Part shown: positions 53,494 through 62,795 of the stretch, one piece after another
How positions within the stretch are numbered: the first letter of the stretch is position 1
Layout of the letters: each line of letters begins with the position of its first letter
Source of the DNA: Pseudomonas urmiensis
Lineage (GTDB): Bacteria > Pseudomonadota > Gammaproteobacteria > Pseudomonadales > Pseudomonadaceae
Length of the DNA: 64,000 bases
NCBI RefSeq assembly: GCF_014268815.2
Contig: NZ_JABWRE020000001.1
Coordinates: 563,001-627,000, forward strand
Direction: 5' to 3'
Position numbers and translations under genes: made by a program
Notes under the pieces: generated by a model
What the model saw: the letters and a program-made list of their open reading frames with translations, nothing else
Databases searched by the model: none
Told to the model about the DNA's origin: nothing

Positions 53494-54569
53494 TGCAGCA
53501 GCGAGAGCCATCCGCCTCGGAAAGCTACTTCTGGCCCAGTGTCTGGGCCATCGGCCTGCACGTGCTGGTGTTCGCGCTGCTGTTCGTCAGCTTCGCCATG
53601 ACTCCGGAGCTGCCACCGTCCAAGCCGATCGTCCAGGCTACCCTGTATCAGCTCAAGTCCAAGAGCCAGGCGACTACCCAGACCAATCAGAAGATTGCCG
53701 GGGAGGCGAAGAAAACCGCCTCGCGCCAGACCGAAGTCGAGCAGCTTGAGCAGAAGAAGGTCGAGCAGGAGGCCGTGAAGGCCGCGGAACAAAAGAAAGC
53801 CGATGCGGCTCAAAAGGCCGAGGAGGCTCGCGAAGCCGCCGAAGCGAAAAAAGCCGAGGAAGCGGCCAAGACCGCCGAAGCCAAGAAGGCCGCCGAGGTC
53901 AAGAAAGCCGAAGAAGCCAAGAAGGCCGCTGAAAAGCAGCAGGCCGACATCGCCAAGAAAAAAGCCGAAGACGAGGCCAAGAAAAAGGCCGAGGAAGAAG
54001 CCAAGAAAGCGGCAGCTGAGGAGGCGAAGAAAAAAGCCGCCGAAGACGCCAAGAAAAAAGCAGCCGAGGACGCCAAGAAGAAAGCGGCGGCCGAGGATGC
54101 GAAGAAGAAGGCAGCTGAAGAGGCCAAGAAAAAGGCCGCTGCAGACGCCCAGAAGAAGAAAGCACAGGAAGCAGCCCGCAAGGCGGCAGAAGACAAGAAA
54201 GCCCAGGCCCTGGCCGAGCTGTTGTCCGACACCACCGAGCGGCAGCAGGCGCTGGCTGACGAGCAGGGTGACCAGGTGGCCGGCGACTTCGACGACCTGA
54301 TCCGCATGCGCGCAGCCGAAGGTTGGGCGCGTCCGCCTTCCGCACGCAAGGGCATGACGGTAGTTCTGCAGATCAACATGCTGCCGGACGGTACCATCAC
54401 CAGCGTCGGCGTATCCCGCTCCAGTGGAGACGGTCCGTTCGACAGCTCGGCGGTGGCAGCAGTGAAGAACATTGGTCGATTGACCGAAATGCAGGGCTTG
54501 AAGCCGAACGAGTTCAATCCGTATCGTTCATTCAAGATGACATTTACACCTGAGGATCTAGCGTTGTGA
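53493..54569 (+). CDS. tolA: Tol-Pal bridging protein TolA
   Basis: The 358-residue protein has an N-terminal inner-membrane anchor ([20 protein letters not shown]), a long Ala/Lys/Glu helix (about 70-250, repeats of [10 protein letters not shown] type) crossing the periplasm, and a globular C-terminal domain (about 265-358). It links the TolQR motor to TolB and Pal at the outer membrane and is used as an entry route by some bacteriocins and filamentous phages. The repetitive tract varies in length between strains. Confidence 0.95.
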   Translation: MQQREPSASESYFWPSVWAIGLHVLVFALLFVSFAMTPELPPSKPIVQATLYQLKSKSQATTQTNQKIAGEAKKTASRQTEVEQLEQKKVEQEAVKAAEQKKADAAQKAEEAREAAEAKKAEEAAKTAEAKKAAEVKKAEEAKKAAEKQQADIAKKKAEDEAKKKAEEEAKKAAAEEAKKKAAEDAKKKAAEDAKKKAAAEDAKKKAAEEAKKKAAADAQKKKAQEAARKAAEDKKAQALAELLSDTTERQQALADEQGDQVAGDFDDLIRMRAAEGWARPPSARKGMTVVLQINMLPDGTITSVGVSRSSGDGPFDSSAVAAVKNIGRLTEMQGLKPNEFNPYRSFKMTFTPEDLAL

Positions 54570-55867
54570 TTAAACTCCTTCGAGGACTGCTGGTCATGCT
54601 CTGCTGCGTGGCAGGTATGGCCGTAGCAGAGGAAAAGAACATCCTGGTCACCAGCGGTAGCGACCGGGCCACGCCCATCGCGGTAGTGCCGTTCGGTCTG
54701 CAGGGTGGCAGCGTGTTGCCAGAAGACATGGCCGATATCATCGGCAATGACCTGCGCAACTCTGGCTACTACTCGCCCATTCCACGCCAGAACATGATCA
54801 GCCAGCCGACCCAGGCCAGCGAAGTCATCTTCCGTGACTGGAAGGCCCTGGGCGCGCAATACGTGATGGTCGGCAGCATCGTGCCATCCGGTGGTCGCCT
54901 GCAGGTGCAGTACGCCCTGTTCAACGTCGCCACCGAGCAGCAAGTGCTGACCGGCAGCGTCGCCGGTACTGTCGACCAGCTGCGTGACATGTCGCACTAC
55001 ATCGCCGACCAGTCGTTCGAAAAGCTCACTGGCATCAAGGGTGCGTTTTCCACCCGCATGCTGTACGTGACTGCCGAGCGCTTCTCGACCAACAACACCC
55101 GCTACACCCTGCAGCGCTCGGACTACGATGGCGCGCGTGCGGTGACCCTGCTGCAATCGCGCGAGCCGATCCTGTCGCCGCGCTTTGCACCGGATGGCAA
55201 GCGTATCGCCTATGTCTCGTTCGAACAGCGCCGTCCGCGCATCTTCGTCCAGCACATCGATACCGGCCGCCGCGAGCAGGTGACCAACTTCGAAGGCCTC
55301 AACGGTGCTCCGGCCTGGTCGCCGGATGGTTCGCGCCTGGCCTTCGTGCTGTCCAAGGACGGCAACCCGGACATCTACGTGATGAACATGGGTTCGCGTC
55401 AGATCAGCCGCGTGACCGCAGGCCCAGGCATCAACACCGAGCCGTTCTGGGGTAAAGACGGCAACACCCTGTACTTCACCTCCGACCGTGGCGGCAAGCC
55501 GCAGATCTACAAGACCTCGGTCAGTGGTGGTGGCGCCGAGCGTGTAACTTTCGTGGGTAACTACAACGCCAACCCGAAACTGTCGGCGGATGAAAAGACC
55601 CTGGTGATGATCCATCGCCAACAAGGTTTCACCAACTTCAAAGTGGCGGCCCAGGACCTGCAACGTGGAAGTGTAAAGATTCTCTCTGATACAAGTCTTG
55701 ATGAGTCTCCCACTGTTGCGCCAAACGGCACCATGCTAATCTACGCCACCCGCCAGCAGGGCCGGGGAGTCTTGATGCTCGTCTCTCTCAACGGACGCGT
55801 GAGGCTCCCGCTTCCTACCGCGCAAGGCGAAGTCAGAGAACCGTCCTGGTCCCCTTACCTGAACTGA
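54566..55867 (+). CDS. tolB: Periplasmic Tol protein TolB
   Basis: The 433-residue protein has a signal peptide ([18 protein letters not shown]), an N-terminal alpha/beta domain and a six-bladed beta propeller (repeats such as [17 protein letters not shown] and [16 protein letters not shown]). It binds Pal and TolA. GTG 54566 overlaps tolA; ATG 54596 is an alternative start within the signal peptide. Confidence 0.96.
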   Translation: MIKLLRGLLVMLCCVAGMAVAEEKNILVTSGSDRATPIAVVPFGLQGGSVLPEDMADIIGNDLRNSGYYSPIPRQNMISQPTQASEVIFRDWKALGAQYVMVGSIVPSGGRLQVQYALFNVATEQQVLTGSVAGTVDQLRDMSHYIADQSFEKLTGIKGAFSTRMLYVTAERFSTNNTRYTLQRSDYDGARAVTLLQSREPILSPRFAPDGKRIAYVSFEQRRPRIFVQHIDTGRREQVTNFEGLNGAPAWSPDGSRLAFVLSKDGNPDIYVMNMGSRQISRVTAGPGINTEPFWGKDGNTLYFTSDRGGKPQIYKTSVSGGGAERVTFVGNYNANPKLSADEKTLVMIHRQQGFTNFKVAAQDLQRGSVKILSDTSLDESPTVAPNGTMLIYATRQQGRGVLMLVSLNGRVRLPLPTAQGEVREPSWSPYLN

Positions 55868-55921
55868 TTGCGGCGTAATACGTTTTGCTTAACACACTGG
55901 GGTTTCATTAGGAGTTTCACG

Positions 55922-56419
55922 ATGGAAATGCTGAAGTTTGGTAAATTCGCTGCGCTGGCTCTGGCCATGGCTGTAGCTGTAGGTTGCTCTTCGAAAGGTG
56001 GCGACAACGCCGGTGAAGGCGCTGTAGATCCTAACGCTGGTTACGGTGCCAACACTGGCGCTGTTGATGGCAGCCTGAGCGAAGAAGCCGCCCTGCGCGC
56101 AATCACCACCTTCTACTTCGAATACGACAGCTCGGACCTGAAGCCAGAAGCCATGCGCGCTCTGGACGTTCACGCCAAGGACCTGAAGTCCAACGGCAAC
56201 CGCGTTGTTCTGGAAGGCAACACCGACGAGCGCGGCACCCGCGAGTACAACATGGCTCTGGGTGAGCGTCGCGCCAAGGCCGTCCAGCGTTACCTGGTTC
56301 TGCAGGGCGTTTCCCCTGCTCAGCTGGAGCTGGTTTCCTACGGTGAAGAGCGTCCAGTTGCTACCGGCAACGACGAGCAATCCTGGGCTCAAAACCGTCG
56401 CGTAGAACTGCGTAAGTAA
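55922..56419 (+). CDS. pal: Peptidoglycan-associated lipoprotein Pal (OprL)
   Basis: The 165-residue lipoprotein anchors the outer membrane to the cell wall. Lipobox AVAVGC (Cys22), a Gly/Asn-rich linker, then the OmpA-like domain ([37 protein letters not shown]). ATG 55922 has AGGAG upstream; the frame extends back to 55868 without a ribosome site. Confidence 0.97.
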   Translation: MEMLKFGKFAALALAMAVAVGCSSKGGDNAGEGAVDPNAGYGANTGAVDGSLSEEAALRAITTFYFEYDSSDLKPEAMRALDVHAKDLKSNGNRVVLEGNTDERGTREYNMALGERRAKAVQRYLVLQGVSPAQLELVSYGEERPVATGNDEQSWAQNRRVELRK

Positions 56420-56424
56420 GTCCT

Positions 56425-57234
56425 ATGCGTACGTGCCGCCGTGCTTTGACCGTCCTCGTACTCAGCCTGCCCCTCACGGCGTGGGCTGCGGTTCCTGTAG
56501 TAGATGACAACGCGAGCAGTTATCCGCCCGCGGGTTATGGCACGAGCGGCGCCTATGCCGGAGCAGGGGCTTCAACCCCTGCTTCTGCACAGGGCCAGCT
56601 GTTCATGCAGCTGCAACAGATGCAGGATCAGATTTCCCGCCAGCAAGGCATCATCGAAGAGCTGCAAAACGATGTGTCGCGCATGAAGCAGGAAAACCTG
56701 GAGCGTTACCAGGATCTGGACCGTCGCATCAACAGTGGTGCCGCGCCTGCCGCGACCCCCGAGAATTCCCCCGCTGGTAGCGCTCCCGCTACTGGTGCGC
56801 CTGCCACCGATGGCGGCGCTGCTGCCCAGCCGCCTGCCACGAGCAGCGAGCCGGGTGATCCGGCGAAAGAGAAGCTCTATTACGATGCCGCTTTCGACCT
56901 GATCAAACAGAAAGACTTCGACAAGGCCAGCCAGGCGTTCAACGCCTTCCTGCGCAAGTACCCCAACAGCCAGTACGCCGGCAACGCGCAGTACTGGTTG
57001 GGTGAAGTGAACCTGGCCAAAGGCGACCTGCAAGGTGCCGGCCAAGCCTTCGCCAAGGTCAGCCAGTCGTACCCTAAGCACAGCAAGGTGCCTGACTCGT
57101 TGTACAAGCTGGCCGACGTCGAGCGTCGTCTGGGCCACACCGACAAGGTCAAGGGCATCCTGCAGCAGGTAGTCACCCAGTACCCCGGCACTTCTGCCGC
57201 GCAACTGGCGCAACGCGACCTGCAAAAGCTCTAA
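56425..57234 (+). CDS. cpoB: Cell-division coordinator CpoB (YbgF)
   Basis: The 269-residue periplasmic protein has a signal peptide (LTVLVLSLPLTAWAAV), a trimeric coiled coil (about 55-95, LQQMQDQISRQQGIIEELQ), a long Pro/Ala-rich linker and C-terminal TPR repeats (from DPAKEKLYYDAAFDLIKQ). It coordinates Tol-Pal with cell-wall synthesis at division. Last gene of the operon, six bases after pal, followed by a terminator. Confidence 0.93.
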   Translation: MRTCRRALTVLVLSLPLTAWAAVPVVDDNASSYPPAGYGTSGAYAGAGASTPASAQGQLFMQLQQMQDQISRQQGIIEELQNDVSRMKQENLERYQDLDRRINSGAAPAATPENSPAGSAPATGAPATDGGAAAQPPATSSEPGDPAKEKLYYDAAFDLIKQKDFDKASQAFNAFLRKYPNSQYAGNAQYWLGEVNLAKGDLQGAGQAFAKVSQSYPKHSKVPDSLYKLADVERRLGHTDKVKGILQQVVTQYPGTSAAQLAQRDLQKL

Positions 57235-57251
57235 GTGATACCGCTTGAAAG

Positions 57252-57277
57252 AAACCCGCGCTTGTCGCGGGTTTTTT
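57252..57277 (+). terminator. Terminator of the tol-pal operon
   Basis: AAACCCGCG, loop CTTGT, CGCGGGTTT plus T-run, 18 bases after cpoB. Confidence 0.9.
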
Positions 57278-57393
57278 CGTTAGAATCTTGGCCCTTTTAT
57301 CAAAATACGCTGCCGCGGATAACGCTTTGTCGAGTCCGCGACAGTGCCTGACGGAGGCGGACAGCCTGTTTAGCTGTCACGCCCGTGGCGATC

Positions 57394-58041
57394 ATGCAAG
57401 ATACATTACGCATCACCGAAGTCTTTTACTCGTTGCAGGGTGAAACGCGAACGGCTGGGCTGCCCACGGTTTTCGTGCGCCTGACCGGTTGCCCCCTGCG
57501 CTGCCAGTACTGCGACAGCGCCTATGCCTTCACCGGCGGCACTATCCGCAGCCTCGACTCGATCCTCGAGCAGGTGGCCGGCTTTCGTCCGCGCTATATC
57601 TGCGTCACCGGTGGTGAGCCGCTGGCGCAACCTAACGCACTGCCACTGCTAGAACGTCTGTGCGACGCCGGCTATGAGGTTTCGCTGGAAACCAGCGGAG
57701 CCCTGGACATCTCCCGGGTAGATCCGCGAGTCAGCCGGGTGGTCGACCTCAAGACCCCTGGCTCGGAAGAGTCGCACCGCAACCTTTACCAGAACATGGA
57801 ACTGCTGACCAACAACGATCAGGTCAAGTTCGTCATCTGCTCGCGTGAGGACTACGACTGGGCAGTGTCCAAGTTGATTCAGTACAACCTGGCAGAACGC
57901 GCCGGCGAGGTGTTGTTCTCGCCTAGCCACCATCAGGTCAACGCCAGCGACCTGGCCGACTGGATCGTTGCCGATAACCTGCCCGTACGTTTCCAACTGC
58001 AACTGCACAAGTTGCTGTGGAACGACGAACCCGGACGCTGA
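57394..58041 (+). CDS. queE: 7-carboxy-7-deazaguanine synthase QueE
   Basis: The 215-residue radical-SAM enzyme makes 7-carboxy-7-deazaguanine, the core of queuosine. The cluster motif is CPLRCQYC (Cys33, Cys37, Cys40), followed by the [10 protein letters not shown] segment. ATG 57394 ([17 protein letters not shown]) fits the family; GTG 57385 would add three residues. It is followed 11 bases later by queC. Confidence 0.94.
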   Translation: MQDTLRITEVFYSLQGETRTAGLPTVFVRLTGCPLRCQYCDSAYAFTGGTIRSLDSILEQVAGFRPRYICVTGGEPLAQPNALPLLERLCDAGYEVSLETSGALDISRVDPRVSRVVDLKTPGSEESHRNLYQNMELLTNNDQVKFVICSREDYDWAVSKLIQYNLAERAGEVLFSPSHHQVNASDLADWIVADNLPVRFQLQLHKLLWNDEPGR

Positions 58042-58052
58042 GAGGAAACTAC

Positions 58053-58727
58053 ATGACTGACAAACGCGCGGTAATCCTGCTGTCCGGTGGCCTGGACTCT
58101 GCCACGGTCGTGGCCATGGCCAAGGCCGAGGGCTACAGCTGCTACACCATGAGCTTCGACTATGGCCAACGCCACCGCGCCGAGCTCGATGCAGCGGCGC
58201 GTGTCGCCCGTGACCTGGGAGTGGTCGAGCACAAGGTGATCGGCCTGAACCTCAACGGTATTGGTGGTTCGGCCCTGACCGACAGCAGCATCGATGTGCC
58301 TGAGACGCCAGGTGAGGGCATCCCGGTGACCTACGTGCCAGCGCGTAACACCGTGTTCCTGTCCCTGGCGCTGGGCTGGGCGGAAGTGCTCGAGGCGCGC
58401 GACATCTTCATCGGCGTCAATGCCGTGGACTATTCCGGTTATCCCGATTGCCGTCCTGAGTTCGTCGAAGCGTTCGAGCGCATGGCCAACCTGGCGACCA
58501 AGGCTGGGGTAGAAGGGCAGGGCTTCCGCATCCAGGCGCCGCTGCAGAACATGAGCAAGGCGCAGATCATCCAGGCTGGCGTCGAGCGTGGTGTCGACTA
58601 CAGCCTGACGGTGTCTTGCTACCAGGCTGATGACCAGGGCCGCGCGTGCCGCAAGTGCGACAGCTGCCGCTTGCGGGCTGATGGCTTCAAGGCTGCTGGC
58701 GTCGAAGATCCGACCCCATATTTTTAA
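58053..58727 (+). CDS. queC: 7-cyano-7-deazaguanine synthase QueC
   Basis: The 224-residue ATP-dependent enzyme converts the QueE product to preQ0. PP-loop [10 protein letters not shown] near the N-terminus; a C-terminal zinc site with SCYQ...[13 protein letters not shown] 58053 follows AGAGGAAA. Together with queE it supplies queuosine for tRNA wobble positions. Confidence 0.96.
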   Translation: MTDKRAVILLSGGLDSATVVAMAKAEGYSCYTMSFDYGQRHRAELDAAARVARDLGVVEHKVIGLNLNGIGGSALTDSSIDVPETPGEGIPVTYVPARNTVFLSLALGWAEVLEARDIFIGVNAVDYSGYPDCRPEFVEAFERMANLATKAGVEGQGFRIQAPLQNMSKAQIIQAGVERGVDYSLTVSCYQADDQGRACRKCDSCRLRADGFKAAGVEDPTPYF

Positions 58728-58747
58728 AAAAAACGTGTGATGGGGTG

Positions 58748-58775
58748 TTGATTTCTCGTTAGAAATCAGTATTAT
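58748..58775 (+). promoter_or_regulatory. Promoter of tRNA-Lys
   Basis: TTGATT (58748-58753), 16 bp, TATTAT (58770-58775), 14 bases before the mature tRNA 5' end. Confidence 0.65.
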
Positions 58776-58789
58776 ACGCGCCATCCAAC

Positions 58790-58865
58790 GGGTCGTTAGC
58801 TCAGTTGGTAGAGCAGTTGGCTTTTAACCAATTGGTCGTAGGTTCGAATCCTACACGACCCACCA
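58790..58865 (+). tRNA. tRNA-Lys (TTT)
   Basis: 76-nt cloverleaf, acceptor GGGTCGT / ACGACCC, anticodon TTT in GGCTTTTAACC, T-loop GGTTCGAATCC, encoded CCA. In P. aeruginosa the equivalent tRNA-Lys after queC is an integration site for genomic islands (established knowledge). The accessory peptide-export locus here starts just beyond it. Confidence 0.97.
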
Positions 58866-58876
58866 TATGCAGTAAG

Positions 58877-58912
58877 AAAGAGCCCGCTTCCGGTTACGGA
58901 TGCGGGCTTTTT
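58877..58912. terminator. Bidirectional terminator of tRNA-Lys and the peptide gene
   Basis: AGCCCGC / GCGGGCT with TTTTT on the plus side; on the minus side the stem is followed by CTTTCTT, so it may also end the peptide-gene transcript. Confidence 0.75.
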
Positions 58913-58924
58913 CGTTGTCGCGCC

Positions 58925-59119
58925 TTACTGGCAGTTCAGATTGAATTCTTTGAAGTTGTAACTGCCGCCGTCCTTGCCCCAACTCACGTGCAGCTTGTCG
59001 CCATCACCGTAGTTCACCACGTCGGCATTGACGTAGTAACCGAAGGCCGACAGGCCCCCGCTGACCTGATCCAGTTCCTCGACATCCAACGTACGCATTT
59101 CAGTCTGTGCAGTATTCAT
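58925..59119 (-). CDS. Candidate class II microcin precursor (double-glycine leader peptide)
   Basis: The 64-residue precursor starts at ATG 59119 (AGGAAG eight bases upstream). Residues 8-22, MRTLDVEELDQVSGG, form a double-glycine leader that differs only slightly from the microcin V leader (MRTLTLNELDSVSGG, from memory). Cleavage after Gly-Gly gives a 42-residue product starting LSAFGYYVNADVV and ending FNLNCQ, with a single Cys at the second-last position, several Gly/Asp/Tyr residues and no long hydrophobic helix. It is divergent from an operon for a C39-peptidase ABC exporter, adaptor and outer-membrane channel. Secretion is strongly supported; antibacterial activity is inference. A longer frame starting upstream (59296) has no ribosome site. 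Confidence 0.82.
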   Translation of the reverse strand: MNTAQTEMRTLDVEELDQVSGGLSAFGYYVNADVVNYGDGDKLHVSWGKDGGSYNFKEFNLNCQ

Positions 59120-59409
59120 CTGAGAGCTTCCTCGTTCTCGATCATGTTGTTCCGTCTGATGGAAGTCCTGTTGCACCAGGACTTGCTGAAATAATGTGTC
59201 TGGCGAGTGCCTGTGCAGCAATAGCCCGGGTGACCTAATGTCACAGCGCCACACCGCGCTCGGCGATGGCCTGCACCTGCTTTGAGCCCCCGGCAATAGC
59301 CCACCTGTACTAGTGTCGACTGGCGCGCCCTTGTTTAGGCTGGCAGGGCCTCGTAGTTGCGTCTTGTCGCGAGGCCGACTTTTGGGTTCGCCAGGATCGT
59401 GGTCAGGGA
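59120..59409. promoter_or_regulatory. Divergent control region of the peptide and export genes
   Basis: The 290 bases hold the promoters of both units. GTGAC-CTAAT-GTCAC (59230-59244) is a perfect short palindrome, near-CRP/Vfr in type but with the wrong spacer. On the minus strand TTGCTG (-35) with CATTAT lies between it and the peptide gene at a loose spacing. No convincing immunity-type gene is present in either direction. Confidence 0.45.
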
Positions 59410-60666
59410 ATGCTATTTCGAAAGGAAGCTCTGCAAGCAGGCAGGGACAAGGATCTGGGCAGCGTCATGCTGGTCTCGCCGCCTTCGTTGCGAATGGCAG
59501 GGGTGTGTGCGCTGCTGTTCTGCATCGTCTTGGCCTTGTTCATCAGCTTTGCCAGCTACACCCGGCGCGAAGCGGTTACTGGGGTGTTGGTGCCGGAGGC
59601 CGGGCTGATCAAGGTGTTCGCGCCGCAGGTTGGCGTGGTCCAGGACCTGGCGGTGGTCGAGGGCCAGCAGGTGGAAGCGGGCGCCGCGTTGCTGGCGCTG
59701 ATCAGTGACACCCACAACGGCGAGGCCGGTGCCAATCAGGTCGCCATCAGTCGGCTGATCCAGCGGCGCACCCGCAGCCTGACCGATGAAATCGCCGAGA
59801 CCCGTGTGCTCCATCAGCAGGAGCGCGAGGGCAAGCAGCGGCGCCTGGCGATGCTGCAGAGCGAGCAGGACAAGGTCAGCGCGCAAATCGCCCTGACCGG
59901 CCAGCGCCTGACCCTGGCGCAAGGCATCGCCGAGCGCTATGCCGAGCTGCAACGCCAGGATTTTGTGTCCCGTGACTTGCTCCAGGCCAAGCAGGACGCG
60001 GTATTGGAAGTACGCCTGCGCGCAGAAGAGCTCAACCGATCCTTGCTGGCCTTGCGCAACGACAGTGCCGCGTTGCGCGCTGAACTGGCCGAGCTGCCGT
60101 TCAACCAGACCAAGCAATTGGCGGACCTCGAGCGGCGTCTGCTGGAAAGCGAAAGCAGCCTGCTGGAGAGTGAGGTCAAGCGGCAGATCGTCATTACCGC
60201 ACCGGCCGCCGGCGAAGTTACGGCCATCGGCGTGGTCAATGGCGCCCGCGCCGATGTCAGTCGGCCATTGTTCAGCCTGGTGCCACAGCACAGCCAACTG
60301 TATGCCGAACTCTATGTGCCAAGCCGCTCGGCAGGCTTCGTGCGCCCAGGCCATTCAGTGATGCTGCGTTATCAAGCCTACCCCTACCAGCATTTCGGCC
60401 TGGCCCGCGGCACGGTCGCCTCGGTGTCGCGCAGCGCTCTGCCAGCTGAGGAGATCATGACCGTCGGCGCCGTGTCCGATGAGCTGCGCGAGCAGGGGCC
60501 GCTGTATCGGGTCAGGGTCACCTTGGAGCGACAAAGCCTGTTTGCCCGCGGGCGAGAAGAGCGTCTGCGCTCAGGGATGCAGCTGGACGCAGACATCATG
60601 CTGGAAAACCTGCCGCTCTATGAATGGCTGCTCGAACCCCTGCGCGGCATAGGAAAACGACTGTGA
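59410..60666 (+). CDS. HlyD/CvaA-like membrane fusion protein
   Basis: The 418-residue adaptor joins the inner-membrane ABC exporter to the outer-membrane channel. One N-terminal membrane helix (MAGVCALLFCIVLALFISFA), a biotinyl-lipoyl-like strand pair (VTGVLVPEAGLIKVFAPQ; VVEGQQVEAGAAL), long alpha-hairpin coiled coil (about 105-255) and the closing half of the lipoyl/beta-barrel domain (ITAPAAGEVTAIGV; FVRPGHSVMLRYQAYPY). The shape matches CvaA of microcin V export. It overlaps the ABC gene start. Confidence 0.88.
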   Translation: MLFRKEALQAGRDKDLGSVMLVSPPSLRMAGVCALLFCIVLALFISFASYTRREAVTGVLVPEAGLIKVFAPQVGVVQDLAVVEGQQVEAGAALLALISDTHNGEAGANQVAISRLIQRRTRSLTDEIAETRVLHQQEREGKQRRLAMLQSEQDKVSAQIALTGQRLTLAQGIAERYAELQRQDFVSRDLLQAKQDAVLEVRLRAEELNRSLLALRNDSAALRAELAELPFNQTKQLADLERRLLESESSLLESEVKRQIVITAPAAGEVTAIGVVNGARADVSRPLFSLVPQHSQLYAELYVPSRSAGFVRPGHSVMLRYQAYPYQHFGLARGTVASVSRSALPAEEIMTVGAVSDELREQGPLYRVRVTLERQSLFARGREERLRSGMQLDADIMLENLPLYEWLLEPLRGIGKRL

Positions 60667-62795
60667 GCATTGCCCAATCCCTGACCTTCGGCGTGGGTCG
60701 CAAGCTGCCGGTGATTTTGCAGGTCGAGGCGGCGGAATGCGGCCAGGCCTGCCTGGCGATGATCGCCGCCTACCATGGCCAGGTCCACGACCTGTATTCC
60801 CTGCGGCAAAAGCTCTCGCCCTCGATGAAGGGCGCCACCCTCAAGCAGCTGATGGCCATGGCCGGCCAGCTGGGGATGGCCACTCGGCCGCTGCGCCTGG
60901 AGCTCGAAGCGCTCGATCAACTCAAGCTGCCCTGCATCCTGCACTGGAACTTCAATCACTTCGTGGTGCTCAAGGAGGTCGGCCCGCGTGGCGTGACCAT
61001 TCACGACCCAGCCCGCGGCCTGTGTCGATTGACCCGCCAGGAAGTGTCCGAGGCGTTCACGGGTATCGCCTTGGAACTATGGCCGGAAACCGATTTCCAG
61101 CCAGGCCAGGCGAAAACCCCGTTGCCGCTGCGCCGTCTGCTCGGGCGGGTGCAGGGTTTTGGCGGCGTGCTCGGGCACATCCTGCTGCTTGGGGCGGCGC
61201 TGGAGCTGTGCATGATCCTCGCGCCGTTTTTCTTGCAGACGGTGATCGACAAGGTGCTGGTCAGTGCCGACCTGGACCTGCTGGCGGTACTGGCCATCGG
61301 CTTTGGCCTGTTGCTGGTGGCCCAGCAGGCGCTGTCGCTAGCACGCTCCTGGGCACTGATGTACCTGGGCACCTTGCTCGGCGCGCAATGGCAGATCAAT
61401 GTGTTCAGCCACCTGGTGCGCTTGCCGGTGGCGTTTTTCGAGCGCCGTCACCTGGGCGATATCATCTCCCGCTTCGGCTCGCTCAAGGCCATCCAGCGCA
61501 CCCTCACCACCTCGTTCATCGAGGCGCTGCTCGACGGCGTGATGACCGTGGTCACGCTGGTGCTGATGTTTCTCTACAGCCCGCCATTGGCGCTGATCGC
61601 CGTCACCGCCATGCTGCTCTACGCGCTGGCGCGCTGGGCCTGGTTCGGCCCGCTGCGCCGCGCCAGTGAAGAGGAGCTGGTGCGCGCTGCCAAGCAGCAG
61701 AGCTACTTTCTCGAGACCTTGCGCGGGGTGCGCACGATCAAGCTGTTTGCCCATCAAGAGCAGCGTGCCACGGTCTGGGGCGGCCTGCTGGTCGACGAGA
61801 TCAACGCCGGATTGCGCCCGCAGAAACTCCAGCTGCTGTACCGCGCGTTCAACGGTTTGCTGTTCGGCAGTGTGACCCTGCTGGTGATCTGGCTGGGCGC
61901 CAAGCTGGTGATCGACGGCGCATTCAGCGCCGGTATGCTGATTGCCTTCAACGCCTACAAGGATCAGTTCAATGGCCGCGTGGCGGGCCTGATCGACAAA
62001 CTGGTCGATGTGCTGATGCTGCGTCTGCATGGCGAGCGGCTGGCCGATATCGTATTGCAAAGCGCCGAGCGCAGGCCAACGCCGCTGCCCGCCGATAGCG
62101 CGGCCTGCGCGCGCGTGCCGCGCCTGCAAGTGCGCAAGCTCAGGTTTCGCTACTCCGATTATGAACCCTGGGTGCTCGACGACGTCTCGCTGACGATCGA
62201 ACCTGGTGAGTCAGTGGCCATTGTCGGCCCGTCGGGATGCGGCAAGACCACCTTGCTCAACGTTATGCTTGGCATCCTGCCACCGGTCGAAGGCCAGGTG
62301 CTGCTCGACGACGAGCCGATCGACGCCAACAACCTCGAGCGCCTGCGCCAGATCAGCAGCACGGTGCTGCAGGACGATGTGCTGTTTGCCGGCTCCATTG
62401 GCGACAACATCAGTTTCTTCGCCAGCGATACCGACCAGGCCTGGGTCGAGCAGTGCGCACGCCTGGCGGCAGTACACGATGACATCGCCCGCATGCCAAT
62501 GGCCTACAACACCCTGGTCGGTGATATGGGCACGGTGCTTTCTGGCGGGCAGAAGCAGCGCATCCTGCTCGCTCGCGCACTGTATCGGCGGCCGAAGCTG
62601 CTGTTTCTCGACGAGGCCACCAGCCACCTCGATATTCACCGCGAGGCGGCAGTCAACCAGGCTTTGCAGTCGCTGAACATCACCCGGGTGATCGTCGCCC
62701 ACCGGCCCGAGACCATTCGCTCGGCGCAACGGGTGCTGGCGTTGCACAACGGGCGCATTGCTCACGTCGGGCCGATGCCCGACAGCAGCCCATGA
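60663..62795 (+). CDS. Peptidase-containing ABC exporter (C39 type, CvaB-like)
   Basis: The 710-residue protein cleaves double-glycine leaders and exports the product. The N-terminal C39 cysteine-protease domain has Gln20, Cys26 (AECGQACLAMI), His99 (NHFVVL) and Asp115 (IHDPARG), a full catalytic set. Six membrane helices follow (about 160-440). The ATPase has Walker A GPSGCGKTT (522-530), signature LSGGQ (626-630) and Walker B LLFLDEAT (646-653). Start is GTG 60663 overlapping the adaptor stop (GTGA). Its substrate is most likely the divergent peptide. Confidence 0.93.
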   Translation: MSIAQSLTFGVGRKLPVILQVEAAECGQACLAMIAAYHGQVHDLYSLRQKLSPSMKGATLKQLMAMAGQLGMATRPLRLELEALDQLKLPCILHWNFNHFVVLKEVGPRGVTIHDPARGLCRLTRQEVSEAFTGIALELWPETDFQPGQAKTPLPLRRLLGRVQGFGGVLGHILLLGAALELCMILAPFFLQTVIDKVLVSADLDLLAVLAIGFGLLLVAQQALSLARSWALMYLGTLLGAQWQINVFSHLVRLPVAFFERRHLGDIISRFGSLKAIQRTLTTSFIEALLDGVMTVVTLVLMFLYSPPLALIAVTAMLLYALARWAWFGPLRRASEEELVRAAKQQSYFLETLRGVRTIKLFAHQEQRATVWGGLLVDEINAGLRPQKLQLLYRAFNGLLFGSVTLLVIWLGAKLVIDGAFSAGMLIAFNAYKDQFNGRVAGLIDKLVDVLMLRLHGERLADIVLQSAERRPTPLPADSAACARVPRLQVRKLRFRYSDYEPWVLDDVSLTIEPGESVAIVGPSGCGKTTLLNVMLGILPPVEGQVLLDDEPIDANNLERLRQISSTVLQDDVLFAGSIGDNISFFASDTDQAWVEQCARLAAVHDDIARMPMAYNTLVGDMGTVLSGGQKQRILLARALYRRPKLLFLDEATSHLDIHREAAVNQALQSLNITRVIVAHRPETIRSAQRVLALHNGRIAHVGPMPDSSP

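Noticed and set aside
53810..55663. 617-codon minus-strand frame opposite tolA/tolB
   Set aside because: The Ala/Phe/Ser repeats are simply the reverse of the tolA Lys/Ala/Glu tract.
58805..59194. Possible plus-strand immunity gene opposite the microcin-like peptide
   Set aside because: It starts inside tRNA-Lys, has no ribosome site, and no real membrane helix pattern.
58925..59296. Longer 123-residue version of the peptide precursor
   Set aside because: The extra 59 residues have no ribosome site; the leader type requires a short N-terminus, and ATG 59119 has a good site.
59120..59409. Fur box controlling the peptide genes, as for microcin V
   Set aside because: I searched for GATAAT-type repeats by eye and found no convincing 19-bp match.
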